Source of the DNA: Aaosphaeria pasadenensis
Taxonomy: Eukaryota > Ascomycota > Dothideomycetes > Pleosporales
Length of the DNA: 64,000 nt
Reading direction: 5' to 3'
NCBI GenBank assembly: GCA_022813625.1
Contig: JAKLMB010000013.1
Location: 124,001-188,000, forward strand
A program made the position numbers and the translations under genes. The first letter of the stretch is position 1. Each line of letters starts with the position of its first letter. Positions 1-11,600 of the stretch are shown piece by piece. A model generated the notes under the pieces. It made no database searches, was not told the origin of the DNA, and worked only from the letters and a program-made list of their open reading frames with translations.

Positions 1-1570
1 CTCGATCTGTTGCGCAAGGCTCTCGATCTGGTCCAGGCTAGATTTTGAGACCATTTCGACCTTGTCGTCTAGTCCTTGAATCTTGTTGCTGGCGTCGTTG
101 GCCCGCTTCGTAATGGTATCCACCTCCGTCTGTATCGCCGACTGTTTCGTAATTTGTGAACTCAGGTCTGTCCTCAAGGTAGAAATGGCTGTCTGCCTAC
201 GCTCCGTTTCTTGGTTGAATTGCTTCTCTAGTGATTGAATCTGCAGCTTTGTAGCTTCTTCAGCCTTAGTTACGCTCTCAGTCAGTTGCTTTGTGATTGC
301 ATCCGACATCGTAGTTGTTCTTTGCGTAACTAGTTCCTGATCCCTCTTGGTCTGTTCTTGGATACGGTCGATTCGTTTGTTCAGATGATCCATACCAGTA
401 TGCTGCCTTGATTCCATTAACCTTTGCACCTGCTCAAGGATGGATTTTTCAACTTGGCGTTCAAGAGATCTTGTATATTCCTCACGCAATGGTATTTCAC
501 CCTTCAAAGCATTGACTTCTTCGCTGAGTAACTTTCGGTCTTTCTTTAACAAGTCGATTTCGATCCGCATTGCCGCCAACTCGGCACTTTGTTTTTGGTA
601 TGAGAGCTCATCTTGCTTAGAGGTAACAGACTCGGTCGACACTGTGTTGGGTTGGCTATTCCCTGAGACGTAACCTCGTTTCTTTTCTTGTAATCTTCTG
701 AGAGTTGCTAATTGGAACGGTGTTTTGTTTGAAGGATATTTGACTTGCGTGGCCCCAGACACCGTTCTGGAGCCAGGAATAATAGAAACTCCTTTTGATG
801 GTACAGCCGATACCATCGGAGGTGCAGGAGGTGCGAATTGGACTGGGGTGCTTCTACCACTTTCTGGGCGAGTGACCTCACCATGCATTGACATAGGAGA
901 TGGTATAAAGGTCGGCGGGGTTTCCTCAACAGGCCCCTGCTTATCAGGCCCTTTCTTTCCGGAACCTGTTGCCTTGCTATTTCGAGATTCAAACTCATTG
1001 CTATTTGCAATGGGAGCTACAGTATGCTGTTCGTCTGGAATTTCACCCTCTTCAGGCGCCTATGTTGTTTGTTCAGTCTTTGTTGTAAAATTATATACCC
1101 TTCAGAGTACATATTAAAAAGCATCCTCGGGTCATCGTACATACCTCACTTGGGCCATTATCTCGATGACGTGTGCGTTTCTCGGGGGGACTATGCCCGC
1201 GTGACTGGTTCCCTACACGCTTCTTCGATGATGTGTCTATCGGCAGTGGATTGCTTGATGGGTTATGGTTCTCACCCGATGGATGACCATTAGAGTACGA
1301 GCGGGCTGAACTACTGATTGGATGCCTCCTCAGGTCAGATTATGAAGGGAAAACAGGATGAAAAGGATCACACTTCTCGCAAATGGCGGGGCAGTTACTG
1401 CAGCGGCGAAAGAAGGTATTGCAATACATTCCTGTCCAAGTTGAATTAACTTACCGGGTGGGGGTGGACTTTAGGTTTTGATGGTGAGCTGGAGCCGAGG
1501 CGGAGGGATGTTTTGCATGGCTACTATGAGGAAATCTGTTTTCAAGGTTTCTGCCGCGTGTATATGACAT
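1..1570 (-). CDS. Coiled-coil protein, 3' part off the left edge (partial)
   Basis: Three exons read on the minus strand: 1570-1455, 1313-1145 and 1059-1 (continuing out of the window). The start is the ATG at 1570 (MSYTRGRN). Donors GTAAGT (1454) and GTATGT (1144), with acceptors CAG (ends 1314) and TAG (ends 1060), join in frame. The N-terminal half (about 230 residues) is Pro/Ser/Arg-rich and looks disordered, with a basic stretch around PPEKRTRHRD. From about residue 270 to the edge it is rich in Glu, Gln, Lys and Ile and reads as a long coiled coil with repeated SLEKQ/SLERQ-type heptads. I do not recognise the family. The coiled coil suggests a scaffold or structural role, which is inference. 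It is divergent from RVB2, with 546 bp between the two starts. Confidence 0.75.
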
Positions 1571-2116
1571 TTTGTATTTCGAGTGAAATTGTGAAGGTCA
1601 CGGTACCACGTAGAATCGGGAAGGCCCCCCAGTTAGCGTAAACAAAGGCGATGTCGTGAATGGCCGGTGACATGAGGTCTAAGGGCCATCACCATGCCGA
1701 GCTTTAAGAGTAGCGTCGTTTGATGTGAGGTAAGAGGGCGAGGCTACAGTGTACGATTGAGGTGAAGTTGAGGATGGACGAAGCATTATCGGAGGAGGGG
1801 AGGGCGCCAGTCAAACTCTAGGCGCGTATGGAGGAAGACAGGATGGGACGCGGTTGGTCAGTGCGGCAGCCGCTAAAGATCAGCATGCGATCAAAGCGCA
1901 GTAATATGTCACGTGTTTGTCTACATACGGACTAGTCTGTAACATTGGAGCTAGTCTATACATAGCCTAGTGCACAACCAAGTGCCCTATCGATTCATTG
2001 GTAGAAGTAAGGATAGCTCTTCCAGCTGCCTCTGCGCGCAACGACAAAACACTTCGTCTGCATCAACACAACATTACGTCCAACGAAACGGCGGTCCCTG
2101 CACACAATTTGCCATC
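1571..2116. promoter_or_regulatory. Shared divergent promoter region
   Basis: The 546 bp between the coiled-coil gene (minus strand, ATG at 1570) and RVB2 (plus strand, ATG at 2117) must hold both promoters. No long open frame is credible here. No clear TATA box was picked out. The call rests on the divergent arrangement of two supported gene models. Confidence 0.5.
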
Positions 2117-3691
2117 ATGGCTATGGTAGGTGGTGTTGGAAATATGGGAGAACCTGCGAACTAATCGTCACACAGCCTATAACGACCATATCGGAGAGCA
2201 AAGAGCTCCGGGGGCTCAACCTCATCGCGGCGCATTCTCACATTCGCGGCCTCGGAGTGGAGCCAGATACTCTCGAACCCAAGGTCTCATCGCAGGGCCT
2301 CGTCGGACAAGAAAAGGCGCGAAAAGCTGCTGCGGTCATACTGCAGATGGCGAAAGAAGGAAAGATTGCAGGCCGCGCAGTTTTGATTGCCGGTCCCCCG
2401 AGCACTGGAAAAACAGCTATCGCGATGGGAATGGCACAATCTCTAGGCGCGGATGTTCCTTTCACCATGCTTGCATCGTCAGAGATATTCTCCCTGGAGA
2501 TGTCCAAGACCGAGGCCTTGACGCAAGCATTCCGCAAATCCATCGGCGTGCGAATTACCGAGGAGAGCGAGGTCATTGAAGGAGAGGTTGTCGAAATTCA
2601 GATCGACCGTAGTGTTACAGGAGTGCGTTTCATCGTGTCTGCTACAGATTCGAAGAGTTATTGACACCTAAATAGGGCAACAAACAAGGAAAGCTCACAA
2701 TCAAAACAACCGACATGGAAACCATCTACGACATGGGAACGAAGATGATAGACTCTATGACGAAGGAGAAAGTCATGGCGGGTGACATCATATCGATTGA
2801 TAAGGCGTCGGGAAAGATCACAAAACTCGGTCGATCTTACACACGATCAAGAGACTACGATGCCATGGGCATCGACACCAAGTTCGTGCAGTGTCCAGAG
2901 GGCGAGTTGCAGCAACGTCGCGAAGTGGTGCACACGGTCAGCCTGCATGAGATTGACGTGATCAACTCTCGAACGCAAGGCTTCTTAGCCCTCTTCTCCG
3001 GCGATACAGGAGAGATTCGTAGCGAGGTACGAGATCAGATCAACACCAAGGTTGCCGAATGGAAAGAGGAGGGTAAAGCAGAAATTGTACCAGGAGTTCT
3101 TTTCATCGACGAAGTGCACATGCTCGATATCGAGTGCTTTTCATTCATCAACCGGGCACTGGAGACTGAGTTGGCACCTATTGTCATCATGGCCAGCAAT
3201 CGTGGAAATACGCAGATCAGGGGAACCGACTATCGCTCGCCCCATGGCCTTCCCCTCGACTTCCTTGACCGCGTTGTGATAGTGAGCACGCATCCCTATT
3301 CCCAGGAAGAGATGCAGCAGATCATCTCGATAAGAGCACAAGAGGAGGAGGTCGACATTTCACCCGATGCTTTGGCACTTCTTACAAAGATCGGCCAAGA
3401 AACCGGTCTGAGATATGCTAGTAATCTGATTACTACCTCTGACTTGATTCGAGGAAAGAGAGACGCGTCGGAAGTCAGTGTCGACGACGTGCAACGTAGC
3501 TTTGCGCTCTTCTACGATCCCACGCGCAGTGTGAAGGTATGTCAGACCCGGATCTTCCGTATTGAAATGCCATTGACCCATACTAACCCACGAAATAGTT
3601 TGTTACCGAATCCGAAAAGCGCCTCATTGGCGATGGAGGAGACGTGTCTCTTTCTTTCACAAACGGAACAGATGCTATGGATGTGTCGTGA
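2117..3691 (+). CDS. RVB2: RuvB-like AAA+ ATPase 2 (reptin)
   Basis: Exons 2117-2125, 2176-2622, 2676-3536 and 3599-3691; 469 aa. RVB2 is an AAA+ ATPase of the INO80, SWR1, TIP60/NuA4 and R2TP complexes and pairs with RVB1 in hexameric rings in the nucleus. Visible motifs are Walker A GPPSTGKT (residues 76-83), Walker B with DEVH (about 297-300), and the RVB insertion domain between them (IDRSVTGGNKQGKLTIKT and onward). The N-terminus ISESKELRGLNLIAAHSHI and the overall length match the family closely. The first coding exon is only nine bases (MAM). The exon 2/3 join restores SVTG-GNKQGK exactly as expected for the family; without it the frame ends at 2664. The branch site CTAAC lies just before the last acceptor. 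All core motifs are intact. It is divergent from the coiled-coil gene at the left edge. Confidence 0.97.
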
Positions 3692-5898
3692 ATTTGACAT
3701 AGAGTAATTAGCATGGCGTTCGCGGGTGTGTATGCGTCAAGTTCAGGCTTGGTCGGGACGCTTCATTTAGAGAGCATCAATCAGAGTCTATGCAAAAGTG
3801 TAATATTACAAGTATTTTAAAGGTTTAACATAATTTCTTCGAGATATCACACCAAGCGGAAGTTACGAGTCAATACCATCCGTTGCAACGATGCCTACTG
3901 ACGCCTGCCAGCTTGTCAACTGTCATGTCCAAACTCTTCCCGGGTTTCGAGGTTTACGTTTTCGCCGTTTCATGCAAGATTTGACAACGCAAGCCATGAC
4001 GAGGTGTTTGGAATGATAGCACGATTAGAGTAGAATTAGCGCACTATGCCTACCACATAGTCTACGCACTCTGCCCATTCGAGGCCTATGGCCGTAATTT
4101 TGCAACCACAGAAGCTGAATGTGTATCGCAAACGTACTATGGATTACGTGGAAGTCGACCAGGGTGTGCGACAACAATGCCGTGATCACGTCTTTCCTGG
4201 TGTGGAGTATCTCTCGCCCAAGAAGTAGGACGATAGGAGGAGTAGGCGAATGAGTACACTGTGGAAGGAAGGAAAAGGTAAAAGGGCGAGTTTCAAGGCC
4301 GTGGGCTGCAGTCTATGTATGTCTGTCTGAGATACATATAACGGCGTACACGGATGTACGGATATGGAGAAAGCGATCAGAATCATCTCGTGCCGTTATC
4401 CGTCTTGCCTTAACTGTATCATATTCCTTTAAGAGCTTTATTTGGTGCTAAGTCGACTATGAATGAATCTATGGACGTCGGAGCATACGTATTCACCTTC
4501 CTCCCGATGATTATGTTGCCTTATTTGGAAGTTTCTATAAGCGAGCGAATCGCTCAACAGAGTGAAAGGCTGTAAGCCATGTCGATGTCCTTGTAACCAG
4601 GGCCCCCACGACCTTGCCGCTTGCCTTGTTCCTGTGGTCCTTATCGTAATTGTCCGAAGAACGAAAATCCATTGACAGATAGGAATATTCAATCCTACTC
4701 CTTCAGTATTCTTAGATTTGGTGAAGCAAACAAACAACATGGAAAGATGGGACGAATCTGCGAAGTTGTATGAGTGATAAACCGGCGGGAGTGCGCGGAA
4801 TACCGTTGCAAATGCTTTGTCTTTGAGGGGCAACGGTAACATGCACTAGAAGAGGTTCAGCCTCTCGCCAGAATGGATTCCATAGGTTTGTCACAGTCTA
4901 ATTGCATTCTTTGCACAACCTCTCACGCGACAGTCGGACACATGTCAGTGACACTACCCCGTGCCTAGTATCTGTTCGCATTCTCTGCGGTTTACGTTGG
5001 CAATAATGCATACTTGCAGTCAACTAGTCAATTGTTAGCATGAGTAAGTATGAATGCTGACGCAATGGGATTTGGGAGTGGGCGGCGGATGAAGGACAGA
5101 AAAGGGGTTGGCAAAGCTTGTTTAATGCAGGACGCGTGTTGACTGGTTGGCGTCAGCTACCCGCTGCATGGCTTTGAGTCGGTTCTCGGAATCAACGGCT
5201 TCTAAGACAACAAGATTACAGGGAATTCTCAGGTCAATACTGGGATGATGAGCGCATCAGGATTCAGGTATGCGAAGAGCGGGGAGCTCGCAGCTCGCAA
5301 CTCGCACGCGACATCCTTCCCTAAACAACGGTATAACTCCACGTACTGTGTATGGTACCATTGGTAGGGGCGCGAAGAGTACTATCAAATGGCGCAGGAG
5401 GACTAGAGGGCCTTGAAGACTTGTGGCTTTTTTCATCTCTCCACCCTTTTCTTTACAGGCCCATGACGAGTTGCCGGCTGGTCCGTTCCTAACGAACCTG
5501 TTCTTATGAGTACTTACTATCGTTCTGTCGTCTTTGTGGCGCCTGTCATCTCTGTACATTACCATCCGTCTTCCCCTCCCCTTCAATATCCTGGATTGCT
5601 CCTATACAGTGCACCCCCATAACCTATCATCTGTGGATAGCTGGTCTCATAAATATCGACACGAAACCGTTCTACACGTCTCGCCACAGGACTTGATTTT
5701 CTTTTCACCCATTCTATATCTTAGAGATATCCAATACTCTATTTCCGGATTCGTTTGCGTTCTTTTCCGAGACACCAGCCACGGATCATATAACGTTTAC
5801 GCCTATCCTTATGATTCGGCGCCACATATCAACTTGATAGTACCGCCTCTGAATCACAATCTGCAAAATCATTTACGGTCCCTTGTTCTATTTTCGTC
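3692..5898. other. Intergenic region
   Basis: About 2.2 kb between RVB2 and the LicD-family gene. It contains only short unsupported frames, such as 134 codons on the minus strand at 4438-4842 and 151 codons at 5534-5989 that overlap the next gene in another frame. No RNA gene or repeat was recognised. Confidence 0.5.
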
Positions 5899-6995
5899 AT
5901 GCGGTTCGGTGCATACGCCACAGCTTTTATCTCAGCATGCATCTTCAGTTCGTGTATTGCTACGCCGGTCACCAACGATGGCAAGTTAGAGCTGGGTGCA
6001 AGAATAGACCCAAAGGTCGCAAGTAGACAGGAAAGGCAGAAGAATAAGTACTTTCACGAGCCTGGGTAAGTTGCACCAATTCTTGGTTTGAACGCGAAGA
6101 TACAATGTATCTCCCTCACTACGCGTACAATCAACAGCCCGTTGACGACCGTTACCCAAACATTTTACTGAGATAAACTTAAGGGGAAATCTGGAACTTG
6201 GCCATTATGATGCACGTTACTTTCACGGCATCGTTTCCGACGAGGAACGGACGGACACTCAGTTCCACATGATCCGTGCCTATCTACAATTCTTTCGCGA
6301 CCAAGGGCTGGATACCTGGATCGCACATGGCACACTCCTAGGATGGTGGTGGAATGGGAAGGTATGAACATCGTCCTCATCTATCAACATGATCGGAAAT
6401 CTGACAATAGCCACAGAGATTACCCTGGGACTTCGACATGGACACGCAAGTCTCCGGTGCGACCTTGCAATATCTTGGAGAGAACCATAATCAATCCAGA
6501 CACAAATACACGTCAGAGGATGGCAGCGTAAAGCGCGAATATCTTTTGGACGTGAATCCTTGGATATGGGAGCGAACACGAGGGGATGGCATGAACATCA
6601 TCGATGCACGATGGGTGGACGTCAGGAACGGACTGTTCATCGACATAACTGGGCTGAGTGAGACTCACCCGGACACCAAACCCGGTGTTTGGAGCTGCAA
6701 GAACTACCACCGCTACAAAACCTCCGAGCTGTTTCCTATGCGGGAAACCATCTTTGAGGGCGTACTTGCAAAGGTCCCGTACGCGTATGATAAGATTTTG
6801 ATTGATGAATACAAGGAAAAGGCCTTGGTCGTTACAGAATTCGAAAAGTGAGGAATATCTTCCAACTCATCCTCATCAGAGCTTATACTAACAAAGCATA
6901 GTCATAAATGGGACACGGAGAAAAAGGAGTGGCTCAAGACTCCTGAGCAGATCGAAAAGGAGCGAAAAAAGGCCGAGGAGCAAGGACAAAGATGA
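5899..6995 (+). CDS. LicD-family (Mnn4-like) secretory protein
   Basis: Exons 5899-6065, 6184-6361, 6417-6847 and 6902-6995; 289 aa. The N-terminus (MRFGAYATAFISACIFSSC, cut probably after CIA) is a signal peptide or signal anchor, so the protein enters the secretory pathway. The LicD/fukutin-type domain fills the rest: WIAHGTLLGWW (about residues 97-107), then PWDFDMDTQVS (118-128) with the Asp cluster expected to bind metal and nucleotide, and later VDVRNGLFIDITGL. Fungal relatives (Mnn4 family) promote mannosylphosphorylation of glycans in the Golgi; relatives elsewhere transfer phosphocholine or ribitol phosphate. The exact donor and acceptor cannot be read here. The C-terminal tail is strongly charged, rich in Lys and Glu. 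At under 300 aa it is short next to yeast Mnn4 but typical of single-domain filamentous-fungal copies. Confidence 0.88.
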
Positions 6996-7608
6996 CCAAG
7001 AATCTAGCAGAATCTCAATGATGAGACATGGTCTGTGAGGCATTGTACACCTTTTTGGGGGCCCCTTCCCACGATTCTTCGTTCGAAGTAAGGAATGTGC
7101 ATTTGGATAAACAGCATTCGCATGGCGCATACGGTGTTTGGATACCAGTTGATATCACTTTTTCGACATTTTTTTGCATTTATATGATACTCACACCCTG
7201 CACTCGACTCGGGTAGTTCATCGATAGTAGCTGGTCAAAGACAAGGCCCACATCAGCAACTTTGAATACAAACACTTTCAATAAGTAATGTATGGTCACA
7301 CTCATCAGAATTCGACTACTTGACCAGTCCCATGAATCATCATTCCAGTTCCCTTGAATACGTTCTGTGGGGGAAAGCCTTCTTTGATAGTGAATGATGA
7401 TTCACACGTGATCGGACTTACCGGCGATTACAAATGTCGGATGGCAAATGGCCATGGAAGCCTTGCGAACGTCACTGAAGCCACCACATAACTAATCTCT
7501 ACTCACCGCAGCCCACATGGCTTGATCTGTATACTAATCTTCCATATCACTTAACAGAGCACAGAACAGTATCTCGCCTTGTCTGAACATTGTCACATTC
7601 CAACCAAC
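6996..7608. other. Intergenic region
   Basis: About 0.6 kb holding the 3' end of the LicD gene and the promoter of the WLM protease, both on the plus strand. I see no further gene. An open frame reads upstream of 7609 from a TTG, but the first ATG of the protease is at 7609. Confidence 0.5.
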
Positions 7609-8643
7609 ATGACCCAAGACACAACGTCGCCCACTGCTCCCCCTGCCAATACTCTACAGTTGACCCTCACACATCACGGAAAGCCTATAGTACTCGACTT
7701 CCCACAAGATGCCACTCTCTCCCAACTTTCAGATAAAGTCTCAGAAGAACTGTCAATACCGCCCGCAAATCAAAAGTTCCTTATCGCAAAGCATGGCCTC
7801 CAAAAGCTCCCATTCAAGAACCCTGACCTTCCTTTGTCCGAACTCACAACCAAGAAGATAACCCTCTTGGGCAGCACAAGTGATGAAGTCGCTTCGCTGA
7901 ACGCCAGTATATCCACCGCCTCCGCGCCGCGGCGACCGGGCCCTGTCAAGGCTGCATTGCCAGCACGAAACCGTGACTACAAGAGGATACAAGACGAGGC
8001 GCAATACACGTTCCATACCCTCCGGCCTCTCCCCTACCTCCCGAACCCCGAGCGATCGCTACGATTCCTCGAGCGTCTCCGCGACGACGCCGGCATCAAG
8101 GCCGCGATGCGCACGCACAAGTTCAGCGTACCTCTGTTGACGGAGATGGATCCCGCGATGCACACGACACACGAGTCGCGCACGCTTGGTCTGAACAGGA
8201 ACCAAGGCGAGGTCATCGAGCTGCGGCTTCGTACCGATGCATATGATGGGTACAGGGACTACAAGACGATACGGAAGACGCTTTGTCACGAGCTGGCGCA
8301 TAACGTCTGGGGACCGCATGACAGGAACTTCTGGAATCTTTGTAAGCAGATTGAGAAAGAAGTGGATCGGGACGACTGGCGCGCTGGAGGCCGGAGTGTA
8401 GGTGACGTAGAATACTACGATCCTGGGGAAGAGGAGGTATATGATCACGGCGGATGGACTGGCGGAGAGTTTGTGCTTGGTGGCAGTGGAGGAGAGACTG
8501 TCGTGAGCAGCGCTAGCGGCAGTATTCCAGCAGGAAATCTCAGCCGAAGAGAAATCCTAGCGAGAGCAGTCGAAGAGAGGATGAAGAAGTCGAAGCAGTT
8601 TGAGGAGGAGAGTAAAGATGCAGGCGGAAGTTCTGCGTCATGA
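7609..8643 (+). CDS. Ubiquitin-like/WLM zinc metalloprotease
   Basis: Single exon, 344 aa, starting at the ATG MTQDTTSP. Residues about 15-85 form a ubiquitin-like fold (LQLTLTHHGKPIVLDFPQ, ending in LTTKKITLLGS). A WLM (Wss1p-like metalloprotease) domain follows from about residue 120. Its zinc site is HELAH at 227-231 with a third His in GPHD (residue 237). Relatives of Wss1 and SPRTN cleave DNA-protein crosslinks and interact with ubiquitin or SUMO. Proteins with this Ubl-WLM order occur widely in fungi and plants, but their substrates are less clear. The C-terminal 100 residues are acidic then Lys/Glu-rich and probably disordered. All three metal ligands and the catalytic Glu are present, so it should be active. 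No intron was needed. Confidence 0.9.
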   Translation: MTQDTTSPTAPPANTLQLTLTHHGKPIVLDFPQDATLSQLSDKVSEELSIPPANQKFLIAKHGLQKLPFKNPDLPLSELTTKKITLLGSTSDEVASLNASISTASAPRRPGPVKAALPARNRDYKRIQDEAQYTFHTLRPLPYLPNPERSLRFLERLRDDAGIKAAMRTHKFSVPLLTEMDPAMHTTHESRTLGLNRNQGEVIELRLRTDAYDGYRDYKTIRKTLCHELAHNVWGPHDRNFWNLCKQIEKEVDRDDWRAGGRSVGDVEYYDPGEEEVYDHGGWTGGEFVLGGSGGETVVSSASGSIPAGNLSRREILARAVEERMKKSKQFEEESKDAGGSSAS

Positions 8644-9176
8644 GCACCTTGGTGCAGATTGTTTGCTTGACAATTATTTGCGCCCATCCCAGTTATGCTT
8701 CCAAGCGTCCACCACGACCATACATGCCGCATTGTATTTAGCGTAAGCTTCAATTTACATATATCTTCTTGCATATGACCAGTTGTTCTCCGTCTGTTTT
8801 CGACATCAAGAATACCTCTATCCTCGTACAGCTCCATTGATCGTTCTAGTTGCCTGGGCGTACTATTTTTGACAATTGTCATTCAAGCGGATACTCGCAT
8901 TGTCTAGCTATTTTCACACAGCTTTGTCCAGCAAGCTTTGTCAACAACGTCCTTTTGTCTGTATATCGAAAGCTAACAACCAACAAAGCGTCCCCAGATT
9001 GCGAGGATCTGAACAATTCAAGAACCCTCCAAATCCGCCATTTCGATATAATCTCAAGATTGTTCATCACTTTATACTTCCACGTCCAAATTGAAGACAC
9101 CTATACATCTAACCCAACACACGCACATTTCAGTCCTCACAACGTGCGCGTATGTAGCAAAACCCTTACTGCAAAT
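8644..9176. other. Intergenic region
   Basis: About 0.5 kb between the WLM protease and the polyQ gene. A frame continuous with the polyQ protein runs upstream from a TTG at 8850 but has no ATG before 9177. I therefore treat this stretch as leader and promoter. Confidence 0.45.
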
Positions 9177-11081
9177 ATGTCTACATACCTTGAAATAGCA
9201 AGACTGCTCGTCCGAGCCATCTACGAAGATCAGTGGGCTCGACTTCCAACTCAACTTCAGCAATACCGGCCGTTGGTAGAGCAACTCTTTCGCGGTGCGG
9301 GGATTGCGGGCGCTGGCGCAACCATCTATCACTATATCAATCGCAACAGGAACAACAGAGCTCGCATCGAGCTTGCCGTCTTCCACGTGCTCCGCACTCT
9401 CGACACCAGGCATGGTCTTCGACACCAGAGCATCGAAAATGCCCGTGCTATCCTGAGGGCGATAGATGCCGAGGTGATGGAGATGGTCCGCAGACAGCAT
9501 TTGACCGTCCGAGAGGGCGAGCAAGTCACAAATGCTGCACAGAAACGCAAATTTGAAGACGACTCGCCGGAGTCATCCGCAAAGAAATCAAAGACGTGGT
9601 CACCACTATCAAGGAGTCTCCTCCGCAGTTTTCAGTCACCTTCCAGCCTGAGCCCAGAGGATCAACAGAAAGCCACCTCGACACCCAGCGACATCCCATC
9701 TGGAGACTCTTCTGTGGTTTCTGTATCATCGTCGCCATTAGAAAACAAGAAGGGTAAACAACCTGTAGCTGCTTCCGTGAGCTCGGGCTCGCCACCAGAG
9801 GCCAGTACCAGCTCGGCGCAACAGACCGGACAGACTCAGGGGAGTCCAGCTACTAGGATCAACAAGCCAGCTACTAGGACCATCAATCCAGCTACTAGGA
9901 CCATCAATCCAGCTACTAGGACCGTCAAGCCAGATACTAGGATCAACAAGCCAGATACCAAGACCAACAGTCCGGATTCGAAATCGAAACCCAGTTCTGG
10001 AGAGAGCCCATCTTCTACCAAAGATCAGAGCTCTTCTTCTAACAACAGCAGCCCTGACAGCCCGCGGAGTAGAGTGCGTTACCCCGTCTTGCCACCCTAC
10101 CGCAGTTCGTGGATCCGTCGCCAGATACTGTCTGCTTTCGGTTACAGACACGCACGAGAACCGACGCCAGAGGACCCATCTGGTGAAGCCGCCGAGGCTT
10201 TGGCGCAGGTTGTTAGAGAGTTTACCAAGAGTGATGAGGAAAGAGAAGCCAGGAAGTTTGCCAAAAGAGCACAAGATAAGGCGAAGAGAGATGCAGAAGA
10301 TGCGGTTCAGAAAGCAGAGGAGCTCATACAGGCAAGTGAACTCATCCTCAGAGATTATCCCATGCCTAGCCCACTAGGTGCTAATACCACGCAGCCCGTA
10401 GACACCATAGAAAACGATGGCAGCGCTTCGTCATCATCGTCATCAAGGACTAATTCTGAAGCCTCTCCTGCGGAGGAGCAGACTCAAGATGTCGACATGG
10501 TCGATGCAGAGGATACAAACGCCGTGATAGACAACTCTTTTCCTAGTATCAGATCTAGCAATGTTTCATACATTTCCCCACGACAGGTCTGGCTAGAGCA
10601 ACACGATATTTTGGAATTTACTCACGCAGCAAATGAAGGAGAAGCAAGCGATGAAGAAGAGGAGGATGAAGAGGTGCCGGAGATGCCAAACGTGCCCTCC
10701 ACCTCATTGCCACACTCGTCGCTTGTTTCAGCAGCCGCAGCAACTTTTGAGTCAGACGGGGACGAGAGCGAAACAGTCATACTCGTGGGAGAACAAACGG
10801 AAGAAGAGAAGAGGAGGATTGCTGAGGAGGATGCTGAGGAGGATGCTGAGATGCTGAGGATACTGAATGAAAAGATCGCTGAGGAGGAAAGGATTGCCGA
10901 GGAGGATAGGATTGCTGCGGAGAAAGCTGCAAGAGATAAGAGGATTGCAGAGGAGAAGGCTGCAGAGAAGAGGATTGCTGATGAGAAAGCTGCAAGAGAG
11001 AAGAGAATTGCTGCGGAGGGAGCTGCAAGAGAGAAGAGGATTGCCGACGAGAAGGCTGCAGAAGAGAAGAGGATTGCTGAG

Positions 11082-11120
<39 letters not shown>

Positions 11121-11133
11121 GAGCAAGAGCAAG

Positions 11134-11214
<81 letters not shown>

Positions 11215-11224
11215 NNNNNNNNNN

Positions 11225-11307
<83 letters not shown>

Positions 11308-11600
11308 GACAGCAACAGCAACAGCAGCAGCAGCAGGAGGAGGAGCAAGAAGCTGCTAGTGTTCCGATCAAGCAAGAAGAGGATCAGGAAGAACCTCAAG
11401 GCCCACGCAGACCTGGACCTCGATCAGGCTCGGTCACACTCGGAAACTCTCAAGCGACATCCATACCAGTAAGAGGAGGAATGGGGGGACGCAACACTAC
11501 CACTCCCGCACCACGAGCTCCTGTGGTCACAACTCTAGCGACGACGAGAGCCAGAAGACAGGGAACGCAGGGAAAGAAATATGGGCCAGCTAAGCGATGA
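9177..11600 (+). CDS. Low-complexity protein with long polyglutamine tract (contains assembly gap)
   Basis: One uninterrupted frame, nominally 807 aa, from ATG (MSTYLEIARLLVRAIYE) at 9177. The first about 115 residues look folded and helical, with a small hydrophobic stretch (GIAGAGATIYHYI). The rest is low complexity: Ser/Pro/Thr-rich with a heptapeptide repeat (PATRTIN type), then an acidic region, then a Lys/Glu/Ala-rich helix of RIAEEKAA-type repeats (about residues 555-635), then about 85 Gln codons broken by a few Glu and one Arg, and a basic tail. Ten Ns lie inside the CAA/CAG tract, so the true length of the tract is unknown; the Ns happen to keep the frame. I do not recognise a function. 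The helix-then-polyQ order suggests a coiled-coil, aggregation-prone protein, which is inference. Confidence 0.7.
9846..9992 (+). repeat. 21-bp coding tandem repeat (heptapeptide PATRTIN type)
   Basis: Seven in-frame units of 21 bp, beginning CCAGCTACTAGGA and drifting toward the end. They encode PATRINK, PATRTIN, PATRTIN, PATRTVK, PDTRINK, PDTKTNS and PDSKSKP. Units two and three are identical in protein, which indicates fairly recent duplication. Confidence 0.85.
11082..11336 (+). repeat. CAA/CAG hexanucleotide microsatellite (polyQ)
   Basis: Almost pure alternation of CAA and CAG codons, interrupted by GAG codons near 11119-11135 and one CGA near 11308. The last few units are pure CAG. 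It lies in frame inside the low-complexity gene. The run contains the 10-N gap at 11215-11224. Confidence 0.97.
11215..11224. other. Assembly gap (10 N)
   Basis: Ten Ns in the middle of the CAA/CAG repeat. Their number is probably a placeholder. The surrounding repeat would prevent short reads from being joined, so the polyQ length stated for the protein is a minimum. Confidence 0.95.

Noticed and set aside
1330..1450. Cys-rich frame (NCPAICEKC) at the left edge on the minus strand
   Set aside because: It falls inside the first intron of the coiled-coil gene. Upstream it is closed by a TAA and downstream by another stop, and the spliced model using ATG 1570 keeps a continuous frame without it.
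4438..4842. Minus-strand frame of 134 codons
   Set aside because: No recognisable motif, no splice partners, and composition like the surrounding intergenic DNA.
5534..5989. Open frame of 151 codons before and over the start of the LicD gene
   Set aside because: It overlaps exon 1 of the LicD gene in a different frame. The LicD frame has a signal peptide, consistent introns and a known domain.
10622..11399. Long minus-strand frames of poly-Cys and poly-Leu, and a plus-strand Ser/Asn frame
   Set aside because: They are the other reading frames of the CAA/CAG repeat. The plus-strand polyQ frame is the only one open through the flanking unique sequence for the whole gene.
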